Positions 26,720-38,312 of a stretch of 64,000 nucleotides of DNA are shown here, piece by piece; within the stretch, counting starts at the first letter, position 1; each line of letters opens with the position of its first letter. The position numbers and the translations under genes are program-made. The stretch lies in the NCBI GenBank assembly GCA_022266195.1, contig WHVY01000001.1, positions 5,952,001 to 6,016,000 on the forward strand, given 5' to 3'. Below the pieces are notes generated by a model that had not been told where the DNA came from, made no database searches, and was given only the letters and a program-made list of their open reading frames with translations. Source of the DNA: Tetranychus cinnabarinus. Its lineage: Eukaryota > Arthropoda > Arachnida > Trombidiformes > Tetranychidae.

Positions 26720-28328
26720 TCAGGACAAAAGACGTCGATAAAATACAAGTATCCAATAAACGCAATTAAATGTTAAAAATAGAATAGGAAATAAAATCTT
26801 CATCATATTATCCATATTGTCAGCCTGATTGAAGAGTGTTTCATCTTTAACTGAATACAAAATGAAGGAAAATTGCTGTATGACGGTTCTTTGTCGAGAT
26901 AAAGGAGCCTTCGTCCTCGTTGGAGCATTATGGTTTAAACGTTTATCAGATTTTTTGGATTGCTCTTTCTTAATCTCATCTCGTTCAGTTACATAGCAGC
27001 AGTAGGACATTACACAAATGGTAGAAAAATCAAAAATAAGTGTGCCCAACATCCAAATGTCACTTGCCTGAATAATGGAGGAAAACATCGCAATTAAATT
27101 CATCCAGAGATTACTTATGGATTTGGCTATTACTATTACTTACATTGATGTATGAGACAGGAGGAAGTTGACCCTTGACGCCACTGTAAAGGGTAATCAA
27201 GGCGAAGAAAGGTGTTGCAGTGAATAAGAATCGATTGGGTCCATTTTCAACCGATATAAAAAAGGAGAAATAAGCTGAAGCCACAATCAAAATAGATGGG
27301 ATAACTGCCTGATATATGAAATAAGTTATCTTCCGTTTAAAAATCAATCGAATGGTTAACCAAGTTCGATCTTCTGTTTTGTGACAAAGATCAAAAATGG
27401 GTTTAAAAGATGCATTAGACAATAATCATTGGATTTTACTCATTCTCTTCATTTCTTTGTATTACTGATGTTATTAATAGATGTACTTACTGTCATCAAA
27501 AGCAACACTCTGATACTCTTCTGTTGTGAAAGAAATTTCATAATGATTTTGATCGATATTTTGTAAGCTGTAGTCCAAACCAGGCGAGTCCCATTGAAAT
27601 TTGAGTACTTTGTCTGACCAAAAATCTGTAAAGCATGATTTGGAAGAAGCCAATCAGTTTGTGGTTAAAGTGATTTTTTGAAACTTACATCCAGTAAAAG
27701 TTAGTGAACAATTTTGAATATCATTTGGGTATTCTCTGAAATCCATTTTACAAGCAACTCTTGTAAACAACCGGCGGGTAAACTTGATTGAACAACCTGG
27801 CTGATCTGTTTCATTGTAAATGGTTACAAATCCTTCATTATTTGTAGATCTAGTATTCAAAGTTGATTTAACCTCCATTAAGTAAGTCTGCGGTAGCCAT
27901 AGCCGAGAAAGTACCATTGAATCAGTGATTGATTCACTTCCATCTTGTAAAAGCACATCAGAAGAGCCAACAAAGCTTCGATGGATATCCTTATATTGTT
28001 TACAAATTGAATCATTCAATCTCCAGCGTTGAAACAGTAAAAAATCAAGTTCAAACTCTGATTGGAACAAATTTAAAGATGATAATGAATTCACCGACAC
28101 TTGATTGTAAATTATTAATGGATTCCTACTTGATTCATCTATAAAAATGATAAAAATAACAACATTTCGAGGTAAGGCAATCAATGTTATTGAAGATAAT
28201 AGCGAGAGAACGAAATATAAACACAAACCTTTAGGGATAGACCACTCGGAATTTAATGAAGCTGATGTTATTAAGGAACTGTCAAATAGACAAATTAACA
28301 CTGTGACCAGATTCACTAGGTTGACCAT
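26720..28328 (-). CDS. Cys-loop ligand-gated ion channel subunit, divergent
   Basis: Pentameric ligand-gated channel subunit. Exons 27689-28328 (probably split by a 90-bp frame-preserving intron at 28139-28228), 27491-27625, 27144-27373 and 26720-27067; 420 residues with the intron removed, 450 without. In order: signal peptide; ligand-binding domain with LWLPQTYLMEV (loop A region), the Cys-loop CKMDFREYPNDIQNC (13 residues between cysteines), FWSDKVLKFQW (loop B region), no vicinal Cys pair; M1 (ITYFIYQAVIPSILIVASAYF); M2 (PNRFLFTATPFFALITLYSG); M3 from ASDIWMLGTLIFDF; a short basic M3-M4 loop; and M4 ending YWILVFYRRLLS. LPPVSY before M3 is typical of the arthropod anion-channel side of the family. 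The M2 filter reads PNR rather than PAR, and 9' is Phe. Ligand unknown; could be a pH- or amine-gated type. Confidence 0.85.
28139..28228 (-). other. Probable 90-bp intron inside first exon of the Cys-loop receptor
   Basis: On the minus strand the stretch starts GTTTGT after IPK and ends in TTTTTATAG before DESSRNPL. It is exactly 90 bp and open, so the protein stays in frame either spliced or retained. Retained, it adds a hydrophobic stretch (LCLYFVLSLLSSITLIAL) with no place in this domain family, so removal is favoured. Confidence 0.65.
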
Positions 28329-29779
28329 TTCAAATGTTGAAGCTCATTATTATGATCACTATTCAGATGAGCCAACCATTGTAAAAGTAAAATGCTAATA
28401 CTTAAAGCATAGTTTAAGGTGACATCTGATACCTTAACAGTGATAACCGTAATTAACCATTGATGCTTACTTTGAACAATAAATTTCTCGTGAGCCTGTA
28501 ATTTTAGTTATCAAAGTTTGTTTAATTGTGTCTCCATAAAGATGATTAAGAAGCAAAAACCTTGATACAAAAAATCTCCAAGATTGAGAGGCACTCGTCT
28601 TATTGGTTTGAAATTAATAAATTAATAACAGTTGAATATATTTGAGAAAAGGTTGAATTTAGATTTAACAATCAAATTGAATTGATTTCCATTTGTTTCT
28701 ATTAAATCATTTCTTGTCATTCACTTTAGGCCTTTTTTGCGGATCAACACAAATTTAAATGTTGTTTGTTAAATTATTGCTTGAAGATGCTGTTATTTAC
28801 ATTGTTGGTAATCTTTAGCGCCGGAAACCGAAACTCAAGTTTAATTGACTGATTATGATTTATAACTTACGTGTGAGATATTATTGTTTACTCTGGGAAT
28901 TGTCTCATTTAAATTATAAACATTCCGTTTGATCGTGATCATCATAGCAATCAATCTGAGTCCTGTGTATTCCGATAGCCTAAGAAAACAGGTGGAAATA
29001 ATTGAAGATGTACTTGAGCCAGTTTATTCAACCATGAAACATTGAACTTCTGTACCTTCAATCCAATGGCTGATGGAAAGATATATTTGACTTGTAATAG
29101 TTAATTGTGACTAAGAAAATGACTGATTGTACATTATAATTGTGAATCATCAACAAGTCTAACTTTTCATTCCAAATATCAAACCCACAATGCATATTTA
29201 TTCATATCTCTTACTAATTGTGGTAATTCAGATTCTCGTGTTTAACATTCATCTTTATTTTTCTAATTAGGTGATAAAGAAGAGTTAATGACATAAATTA
29301 CAGAGCTACATAAATTTATTTGATAATATTGTACCGTCTCTATTAAAGGGACTTTTTAAAATTAACCTATTAAAAGTAATTAACCAGTCTCGTTATACGA
29401 ACGTGCTTCTGATTTCAGTTTGGCTTTTTTTCATGATTTCAGCTCAATCAAGGAATTTATTTGAGCCACAAAATTTTTATAATCACTCAGAGTCTCTAAG
29501 AAATTATTCATTTCTTTTATTTATTGTATAGATCTACACGAGTTATGAATCATAATTTATGATTGGGTTTACAAGATTAAATGTAATAATTTTTGCTTTT
29601 CCCTGGTAATTTTGAATATGGCGCCTCGAAAATTGGTGAGCCAGTTGTGCTTATTTTAAGCGGCTTTATGTTTACAGAACATTGTTTGGTTTTGTTTTTT
29701 TCATTTTATGCATCTGATTGTCATGATTAACTGATTTTCCATAGTTTATTAATTCTTATTTATTTGATATGTTTGAATA
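28329..29779. promoter_or_regulatory. Divergent intergenic region (Cys-loop receptor / CDK11)
   Basis: 1,451 bp between the start codons of two genes transcribed away from each other, so both promoters and 5' UTRs lie here. AT-rich; no open frame of interest and no motif I can name with confidence. Confidence 0.4.
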
Positions 29780-31706
29780 ATGAACCGTAAAGTTTCAAAG
29801 GAAGGTAAAAAATTGTTAAGCAACACCATCCAATCCGTTGAATATGGTAACAGAATGAAGGAGGAGAAAGATATGTGGGATCGACATTTAGAATCAAAAA
29901 AGAGTAGCCATCGTCATCGCCCGTACAGCAATTCAAAATCCCGTAAATCACATCATCACAGTGACAGATATCATCATTCGAGTCGTCATCATTCTAGAAG
30001 TCATTCACATGATCGTAGGAAAGATGATGAAAGGAGAAAGACCAAGGAAAGACCTGAGTCAACTGGAGAATCAGCTTATTACTCAAAGAAATCAACTGAA
30101 TCGGTGCCATCTGATGTAAATAGAAGAAGCCATGCTGAAAAGGAACCAGAGGATAAAAAGAAAAAGATTTATGTTCTAGATGTTGAAATGAGTGACGATG
30201 AAGAGAGAAGTGAACGAGATGATCAAAGTCGCACTGCTTCTCATCCTAGTAATGATGCAACAACTGATGAAGGTGTTGATGATATTGTCAGTCCATCAAG
30301 AACAAGTGAAGAAGAAGATAACGAATCAATTAAAGGTACCGAAGACGACGCTGATTCTTCAAGTAACGAGTCTAAAGATGAAATTAAGTCTACACCAGAA
30401 CCAAGCGAGGAAAGTTTCCAAAAAGAAGTAGACATTAGTAAAGAAGAGGAAGAAGTAAAAGAACCAAAAGAAGAATTGCCTCCTTATTACCCAGCTATTC
30501 AGGGCTGTCGTAGTGTCGATGAATTTGAGCGTCTCAACAAAATTGAAGAGGGAACTTACGGTGTTGTATACCGAGCAGAAGAGAAACGAACTGGAGCCAT
30601 CGTTGCTCTCAAAAGAGTTAAAATGGAGAAAGAGAAAGAAGGTTTTCCAATCACTTCCCTTAGAGAAATCAGTACTTTGTTGAAAGCTCAGCACCCAAAT
30701 ATCGTTGCTGTCAAAGAAATTGTTGTTGGAAGCAATATCGACAGTATATTTATCGTTATGGAATACGTTGAACATGACCTGAAAAGTCTAATGTCAACAA
30801 TGAAGCGACATTTTACTTTAGGTGAGGTTAAAACACTTATGTTACAATTGTTAAGTGCTGTTGCACATTTACATGATAATTGGATTTTACACAGAGATTT
30901 GAAAACTTCTAATCTTTTATTTAGCCACAAAGGAATTTTAAAGGTATTTTTCAACTTGTTTCCCAACTGAACTGCATTATTAATCATTGTTTTTTATTTA
31001 TTTTCTCGAATAGGTTGGTGATTTTGGTTTAGCTCGTGAATATGGATCTCCTCTCAAGCCATATACACCCATTGTTGTTACTCTCTGGTATCGATCTCCG
31101 GAATTACTTTTAAAGACTAAAGAATATTCTTGTCCCATTGACTTATGGTCGGTTGGGTGTATTTTTGGAGAACTCTTAACTATGAAGCCATTATTCCAAG
31201 GCAGCACTGACATAGATCAACTTAACATCATATTTGAATGTTTAGGAACACCGAATGAAAAAATTTGGCCCGGATACTCGGAATTGCCTTTACTATCAAA
31301 AGTGTCATTTCAAGAATATCCTTATAATAATTTAGTTAAAAAGAAGTTATCAAAAGTAAATCTGAGTTCAAAAGGCCTCGATTTAATCAACCGATTTTTA
31401 GCGTACTGTCCCGAAAGGCGTATTACTGCCGAAGAAGCGTTAAAACATGAATTTTTCACCGAAGCACCTAAACCAATTGATCCTTCAATGTTTCCAACAT
31501 GGCCTGCAAAAAGTGAACAAGGTCTGAATAAAACACAAAAGTCTAAAAGTCCAAAACCACCTTCAGGAGGTAAACTTTTTTCAAAACAGTTGGCAGCTGA
31601 TGACGATGAAAAGTTCGTTGGGGCATCAACATCAACTTCAGGATTCCACATGAACGTATCTTCGTCCAGTAAACCATCAAGCATTGGTTTCAGCTTGAAA
31701 TATTAA
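29780..31706 (+). CDS. CDK11: Cyclin-dependent kinase 11 (PITSLRE kinase)
   Basis: Ser/Thr kinase of the CDK11 family, which pairs with cyclin L and acts in transcription, pre-mRNA splicing and mitosis in the nucleus. Two exons (29780-30943, 31014-31706), about 618 residues (human CDK11B about 795). The N-terminal ~230 residues are low complexity: a Lys/His/Ser/Arg-rich part (SHHHSDRYHHSSRHHSRSHS) and then an acidic Ser/Glu-rich part, as in other CDK11 proteins but shorter. The kinase domain starts at CRSVDEFERLNKIEEGTYGVVYRA, with VALKRVKM (ATP lysine), the diagnostic PITSLRE helix, HRDLKTSNLL, VGDFGLAREYG, TPIVVTLWYRSPELLL and DLWSVGCIFGEL. All catalytic residues are present. The C-terminus ends in a Ser/Pro-rich tail with SIGFSLKY. 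The ATG at 29780 is the first in frame. Confidence 0.96.
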
Positions 31707-32916
31707 AATAATTAATCATTAGAATAATTGTGTAATTTAATGAAATGCAAATGTATGTATTTTTCAATTTGTAATAACTCTGCTCTTTACCAATTGACTT
31801 TCTTAAAAGCTAAAGTGTCTTGGAATTAGATAAACTAAATCCGAATGTAAATTATTGTTCCGAATGTTTAATTATTGATTATTCAATCATGTCATACGTG
31901 TAAATTTAACTCAAGAATAGAGGCACAACTATTATGTTTTATTTTCAAAGAGCTAATCAAAATTGATTATTGACAATAATTGACTCAATCAGCTCAAATA
32001 AAATTTCACTCATTCATGCTGTACATCAAAAGCATTACAATTTAATCAACTAATTTATAAGTTATAAAGGATCAATGTAATTAATTCATGCAAAAACAAA
32101 CCAGGGTAAAAACAGGATTAATTATGACGGTCGAATGTTGGTTGATGAAAAGATAACCGTTTGTGTTTCAGAATCTAGGTGAGTATTTGATTTGCAAATG
32201 AATGGAAACAATTATTTTCCTATTATTAAGGCCAGTTAAGCACAATCATTGTCTGATGCAACAAAAGGGATAAAATTTTGAGACCAGAACTTACAATTGA
32301 TCTATAGATAAAAGATAACATGATTAGCTAATTGGAATCAGTAAACATAACAAAATCATATATTTTTAGGTGTTAATGTTTAAAATTACCTTGAACACCA
32401 ACTAATTTTTAAGGTCTAATTGTATATCTCTTGTCATATGTCAAATTATACAAACATTGATTGAGTAAATAATTTGAAGGAAAAAAATAAATTGATCACA
32501 GACAAACAATTATAAATTTACTTCCTTCTTCCATGTTACCTCGTTTCCTAATTCAGTTTTTACATTAAATTGAAGTTAGCAAATTGTAAATCTAAACAAT
32601 CCCTGGTAATTTATGTTCAATTCCTGTGAATTTAGCCAATTCCATACATAATCCCATTAGTCAAAGGAATAAATCAGTCTTTTTGATGATCTTGTTAATT
32701 TTGCTCTACTTTAAATAATCAGTGAAATGCAATAATTGAAATTGAAGTAAAGTTTCATTGAAATCATTAATTGTTTTTCTGACCAACAATCGAATCCTTT
32801 CAGTTTTAATTGTCAACCTTTGTTAATCAAATGGATTGGATGTTAATTGTCAATAATCGTCTCTTGAATGTGAATCAGAAGCGTTTGAAGAAAAAATTCA
32901 CCAAAAGTGAATATTA
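31707..32916. other. Intergenic between CDK11 and RING-CH gene
   Basis: 1,210 bp of AT-rich DNA between two plus-strand genes. It should hold the CDK11 3' UTR and the promoter of the next gene. No further gene or clear repeat. Confidence 0.5.
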
Positions 32917-33462
32917 ATGTCCACCAATGGTTCACAAACAATGGAAGAAGCCGATTGTCGAATTTGTCTTCAACCAGATAACTTGAGGAATCTGATTATT
33001 CCATGTGAATGTAAAGGAAGCCAAAAATATGCCCACAAAATTTGCCTCAAACAATGGATGGATATCAAGCATTCGGATCGGTGCAGCGTATGTAAGGAAC
33101 CATATTCGGGTGTCTTCTTCCATCGTAAACCAGATCACTTTTTCCACTATTTAATTGACAATGAAGGCGCTCTAATTGGTATCGTTATCGGCTCTTGTTT
33201 ATTCATCTTTTTCTCGTATTTGCTGTTGCTTGGATTCCTTCAGTATTTCACCTCATTTAACCAAGTTTCCCAGGGTTTGAGAGGGATCCTCATTTTTTGG
33301 ACCTCATTTTATAGCATATTTTTTGGTCTCATCTTGATTGGTGCTTTAATTGCTCTCCGAAATGGTTATCACGCTTGGTCTTCAACGCATTTTGTTATGG
33401 AGGTCATTCAAGATGATGACAGTTCTCCGCAAATACCTAACATCTCTACAGCGAAAACTTGA
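32917..33462 (+). CDS. RING-CH (MARCH-type) membrane E3 ubiquitin ligase
   Basis: A single-exon gene of 181 residues. Residues 12-62 form a RING-CH zinc finger of the C4HC3 type (DCRICLQP, IIPCECKGSQKYAHKICLKQWMD, CSVCKEPYSG), the signature of MARCH membrane-bound E3 ligases that ubiquitinate membrane proteins. Two TM segments follow: one around residues 87-110 (LIGIVIGSCLFIFFSYLLLLGF) and one around 122-148 (GILIFWTSFYSIFFGLILIGALIAL), with a short C-terminal tail. This is the general layout of the smaller MARCH proteins, but the TM sequences do not let me pick an orthologue. The ATG at 32917 leaves a short N-terminal arm before the finger. It is convergent with Moesin. Confidence 0.9.
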   Translation: MSTNGSQTMEEADCRICLQPDNLRNLIIPCECKGSQKYAHKICLKQWMDIKHSDRCSVCKEPYSGVFFHRKPDHFFHYLIDNEGALIGIVIGSCLFIFFSYLLLLGFLQYFTSFNQVSQGLRGILIFWTSFYSIFFGLILIGALIALRNGYHAWSSTHFVMEVIQDDDSSPQIPNISTAKT

Positions 33463-34323
33463 GACAATTTAAAAAACGAGGAACTTATTTTTGTAATTTA
33501 GCTTTTTTTTGTCTTTCACTCGCTTCATGCTTGTAATTAACAAAATTATAAATTGATTAGAAGTAAAAAAAATTTTGATTCAAGTGAGTAATTGAGAAAA
33601 ATTTATTAATTGCTCAGTAGATCACAATTTATTGTTTTTTTGTGGTTATCTAATAATAGAAAGAAAAACAAAGCTCAAAATGTTGATTTGTTTTTTTGTT
33701 TAACAAAGGACAGGCTAGATTTGTAACACAATTACTCATTAAATTGAGCAGATTTTCATTTGGATTAGCGCCATCTTAGAAATAAATTCATTTAAAATGA
33801 GTAACTACAGTGATTTATGGATGGATAATCAACTGATAAAATCAACTCTCAAAAACATTTTCTTTTATTTTCCTTTTTTTGATTAGGCACTGAAAAATCA
33901 CCTTCTAGATAATTTGATTTTGTGGTGGGGAGGGAATGAAAGTGCTTGAAAGAAGATAGAAAGGGAAGGGAAAGATTGACAGTATTGCCGATGAGCAAAT
34001 GTGATTGAGAAAGTGTAAATAAATTGATTTCGTCCTTTTCCAGTTTAAACAATTGATCAGTAAAGGCATCATCACCAATATCATTTTTACATAATCTTTA
34101 AGATTCTATCAGGTGACATTTCATCATTGATGAAAGTAGGTAAAATTAAAAATAAAAAATATTGCTCAGGAGATATAAAAGACAAAAAAGAATTGAGAAG
34201 AAGAAAGTGAGATACTAAGCAGAGAGGGAAAAATAGAGAGAGAGAGAGAGATATAGAGAAATATTTTTGCGTGCATGATAATACAATCTTCTCATTAAAA
34301 TTAAAAAAATACCTCCAATGCAT
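33463..34323. other. Convergent 3' region between RING-CH gene and Moesin
   Basis: 861 bp between facing stop codons. Contains purine-rich stretches, including an AG run near 34231-34262. No other gene seen. Confidence 0.5.
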
Positions 34324-37300
34324 TTACATATTCTCAAATTGGTCAACTCGTCTTTTGGTATTGCCTTTGCGAATTTCTCTAAGAGTTTTGTATTTGTCGC
34401 GACCTTGCCTTACGTTCTCTTGGTGAAGGATATCATTTTTACTAACTTTCGTGTCATCTTTAGCTGCAGCCAGATCTTTGCTTAGCATCTAAAAGGTGGG
34501 TAGAAAGAGAAAGATTAAGTAAAATGAAAGATGATGGGGAAAAGAAAGAAATAGAAACAAAGAGAAGAGCGTTTAAAATTTATAATAGTAAGAGGTAAAT
34601 AGAAAAGAGCAAGTAAAGAAAAAAGAATAAGATGAATAATTGTTTTTCACGAAACTAACCTTCAATTGCTCTTGTAAATCTTTTTTCTTCGAGACTGCTG
34701 TCTCTCTTTCCTCTTCAGGATGAACATCGTCTCCACCCATTTGAATTTCAAGATCAGCACCTAGAAACAAGTATAAGAAAAAGTGAGGGAGTAAAAAAAA
34801 GAATAGGAATAAAGAATTATTAGTTTCATTGCATGTTTATTTTTAAGTTGATTAAGATAAGATTGCTTACCGATTTCACCGTTAGGAAGCTCATCATTTT
34901 CTTCATTATCATCCTCTCTGAGGTTAAGGTGTTGAGGTGTGGTTGATGCAGCGATAATGGCAGCAGTGGCCTCTTCTTGAACGCGCCGGGCAGCTTCAAC
35001 TTCCTCTTGTAATCTTCTAGTTTCAGCATCTTTTTGTTGAACTTCAGTTTGCATTCTTTGGACTTCTTCTTGTTTAGTTCTGATTGCATCTTCTAACCTA
35101 GTTCTCTCTTCATGTTCCATTTCTTTGGATTGTTCTAATTGTTTCATCATTTCTTCCAGTTCATTTTGTTTCTTTTCAAGTTCTTCTTTAGCACTTTGCA
35201 TCAATTTCAATTGTTCTTCCAATTTTTTAATAGTCTCTTGAGCCTCCATTAGTTCTTTCTGTCTCTTTTCCATTTCTTCTTGCATCCTTTGTAATCTTTC
35301 GGCATACTCTTGTTGCTTCTTTTCGGCAGCTTCTCGTAGTTCAATTTCTTTCTTCAACTTTTCTCTTTCTTGTTGCCTAGTTGCTTTCTCTTCTTTAGCT
35401 TGAGCTTTCATTTGTTGAATTTCAATTGAATCAGGCTTTCGTCTTCTCATATAGAGCTCGTGATTACCCATACAAAGGGCAAGGATTCGCTTATTTATAC
35501 GCAAACGAGGAGCAATGAATACAAAGTCAGGCGCCTTTTTATCTATGGGTTTGATGGTGAATCGTTTGTCATTGAAAGATATGTTTCGTATTTCACACCA
35601 GGGAAAACCAATTTTAGGAGTTAGTTTATCTTCTTTCTCATAAATATTTAAACCGAGTGCATCAACGCCCAGCCACAGGTCTGTTCCTTTTTTGTTTTTT
35701 ATTTCAAAATAATTGACTCCGTACATTTCCAGATCTTGAGCTATCTTCAAGTATTCCATCATAGCATCTTCTCTTGGCATTCCTTTATGTTCTGCCCACC
35801 AACTGGTTATTCTTTCTTCCCATTGTTCCCTGGTTAACTTGTGTTGATCCATTACACGTTGAGGCAAAAGTCGTTCATTTGATAACGAAACGGGTGGCAT
35901 ATTATCTGGATTATAGTCACCAAATTTGGCTTGCACAGCATATGAGGCAAGAAGAACAGAGGTTTCAGGTGGACAGTAAATTTCATCACAAAGTATTGCA
36001 TTTTTTACTTGCAGGTAGAAAAGTTTCTGTTTATATAAAAAAAGAAAAATAAATAGATCATTAGTAAATAGGAACGAAACAAACCGCAACTACAAATATC
36101 AAAGCCAATCATTGCCAGGCATCGATGAATAACCACGATGATTAGATGAAAACTCGGATCAAGTTAAATTGGCCAAGGTAGCAAAGGAGACTAAATAGTG
36201 ATGAATGATGAAACCTGAAAGAAGTAGATAATTTATTGATATACTTCCTTTTAGATCGATTGATTCGTCTCTTCAAAGTCTCTCAATGACAAGGAAATTA
36301 AGATTTGCAAAATTTTGATTTCTAATCATTTCTAATGGAAATGGTAATAAAAGTTTTACAGTACAAGAGATACTCAATGCACATTTGCATGCAAATGGTG
36401 CGAAAGGATAAAATAAAAATTGTAATCAATTAATTCTCTATTGACTTTTGATTAAAAATGAAATTGAGATCAAATATTTTTCATTTGAAATAGGATATAA
36501 GCTGATTACTATGATTTTCAAAGAGAAGTTGGAAAGATAGAAACTAGAATCAATAGATTTTTGCTCTTTCATTTGATGCAAATGTTCTCCTCCCTTTTTA
36601 AATGTTTCTCCTACATTTTCAGTTACAGTAAAGTACCAGATAGTGTCACTCCTGTGAAATAGCTTATTTACACAGCAAGGTCTATTCAATGAGCAAAATA
36701 TGTTAAATTAATCAAAATAACTACAGGATTTAAATTAATTGTCAGAAATGCTTTAAAATTAACATCACAAAGCTCAGAAGCACTAATTAAGTTGAAATTT
36801 GCCAAGTTATTCAATTTTCTATTAAAATCTTGATTATTTTAACAAAAAATTTCTTGATAAAAAATGTAAACAAAGGGTTTGAGGGGCCATTGATTAATTT
36901 AGTGACATTATCTGGTACTGACACTATCTGGTACTTTACTGTATATATTTTTTTCTCTCCTGTCTATTAGTCTGTCTGTCTCTCACATTTCCAGACAAAC
37001 ACAAACACATTGCTCTCTAACATTTTTTAGCAACTCTTGATAAGGAAAATGATAGACAAAAAATGATACGATAGTGAAAAGAAGGTGATCTCAAATATCA
37101 TAGATAATCAATGCTGGAGGTTAAAGAGGATAGACAAACTGAAACATTTTCAGAGAACAAAAAAAGGTTCAATAATTATTCTGGTTTGAGTTGTATGAGA
37201 ATTATTGCCTAATAGCTATTCTCCTGAATTTCACTTGTTCAATTTCTCTTCATCTTGCTCTTTCACTCTTTTTCATCAAATTTTCTCTTCCTCCTTGATT

Positions 37301-38312
37301 ATCACAGTCAAACCTCAAAAAAACCGATAGCTTAGTCATTCATCATCATGTGATTGAATTGAGCTGCGCTGTGTTGTATGTTTGATGATCTTCATTATCG
37401 TTAAATTAATCTTTTAAGTTTGTTGTGATTGCTGCTACTCTCAGAAAAGTATTGTGGCGTTAAGTTGATGATGAAGATTTAAAGTGGTGAAAGTTATTGA
37501 TGAATAATCGATGGTGGCAATGATGACAGTGACAATGGTTAAAGTCATGTATTGGTGCGAGTTGGAAAGAGAATAAAATTTAGCATCAACCAACCAGGGT
37601 GATATCTTGAATGATCTCCTCTGATACTTCCTCGGGAAAAAATTTGGCACGGAATTTAAACTGCAAAGGACTTTCTTTCTTTACATCTTGACTCAATACT
37701 TTTTTGTTCAACTTCAACCATGTTGTGTAACCTTTACTATCAACATATTGTAAGGCAAAGAACCAAACTTCACGTAAACCGATTGTTTTGACAACCTGTC
37801 CAAGAGGAAGAAAGAGTGAGAGGGAAAGGAGAGAAAGAGACAGAGGGATGGAGAAGAAACAGAGAAAGGAGAAAGAGAAAAGAGAAAAGAGAGAAGAAAA
37901 AAATAGGAAGAAAGAGAAAGGAAACGAGAAAAAACAAAAGAAGAGAAAGAAAGGAGAGAAAGGAGAGAAAAAAGGGAAAAACAGTCAATTAATTAATCTG
38001 TACTTACAGTAATGATAATGTATTCATAAATCCATAAATGTGTATTACAATACTTTCAACAGTCATTTTTCAATGAAAACTATACTTTTCATGTAAAAAA
38101 GACTGAAGACACACACATACACACACGAAAATTTGATAACATTAATATTTTTGGCAATTAATAATAAACGCATGCCGATGGGTGAGGTTTAAATTTGATT
38201 AAATCAAGTAACATACTTGGTCATAAAGTTGTTTACCAGTTGTATTGGGCTGAATGGTGAATTCCAATTCAGCGTCCATAGTGGTAACGCGTACACTTAT
38301 TGGTTTAGGCAT
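34324..38312 (-). CDS. Moe: Moesin (ezrin-radixin-moesin family)
   Basis: Links plasma-membrane proteins to cortical actin. Five coding exons: 38217-38312, 37595-37795, 34871-36026, 34660-34760 and 34324-34488; about 572 residues, the usual ERM length. FERM domain: MPKPISVRVTTMDAELEFTI, TIGLREVWFFALQY, WLKLNKKVLSQDV, FFPEEVSEEIIQDITL joined to KLFYLQVK, YCPPETSVLLASYAVQAKFGDYN, WWAEHKGM, DLEMYGVNYFEI, GLNIYEKEDKLTPKIGFPW, MGNHELYMRRRKPDSIEIQQM. A long Glu/Gln/Lys-rich coiled coil follows, then the C-terminal actin-binding tail RQGRDKYKTLREIRKGNTKRR with the regulatory threonine in KYKTLR, ending VDQFENM. The FERM domain masks the tail until that threonine is phosphorylated. Two introns use GTT-type donors (GTTGGT, GTTAGT). 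No proline-rich run is seen before the tail. Confidence 0.97.
36027..37594 (-). other. Moesin intron 2, hosting a MITE
   Basis: 1,568-bp intron from donor GTTGGT after IIQDITL to acceptor AACAG before KLFYLQ. It carries the inverted-repeat element at 36624-36943, which accounts for about a fifth of its length. The remainder is AT-rich with no open frame of interest. Confidence 0.85.
36624..36943. mobile_element. Tc1/mariner-type MITE with perfect 23-bp inverted ends and TA duplication
   Basis: The sequence starting CAGTAAAGTACCAGATAG at 36626 is repeated exactly, inverted, ending at 36941: 23 of 23 bases match. Both ends are flanked by the dinucleotide TA (36624-36625 and 36942-36943), the target duplication made by Tc1/mariner transposases, whose ends commonly begin CAGT. 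The 316-bp interior has no transposase frame, so this is a non-autonomous element. Next to the right end is a 16-bp direct duplication (36904-36919 and 36920-36935; GACAYTATCTGGTACT) overlapping the terminal repeat. The perfect ends suggest fairly recent insertion. Confidence 0.85.
37801..37981. repeat. 180-bp purine-only tract at the 3' end of Moesin intron 1
   Basis: Almost unbroken A/G sequence on the plus strand (GAGGAAGAAAGAGTGAGAGG and onward), with only isolated C or T. On the Moesin coding strand it is a giant pyrimidine tract directly before the intron 1 acceptor (TTGGACAG). It may simply be an expanded polypyrimidine tract and could form triplex DNA. Confidence 0.8.

Noticed and set aside
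27374..27422. Possible coding extension MSNASFKPIFDLCHK before the M1 exon of the Cys-loop receptor
   Set aside because: No AG acceptor exists upstream of it in a usable position. The acceptor AAACAG directly before AAGATCG joins in frame with the preceding exon and leaves this stretch in the intron.
26720..28328. Reading the Cys-loop receptor as a pseudogene because one exon seemed to lack an acceptor
   Set aside because: Using the acceptor at 27374-27376 region resolves the frame, and all four TM segments and the Cys-loop are intact.
37770..38012. Open frames on both strands in the Moesin intron (Arg/Lys/Glu-rich or Phe/Leu/Ser-rich)
   Set aside because: They are translations of the purine tract in intron 1 and have no gene context.
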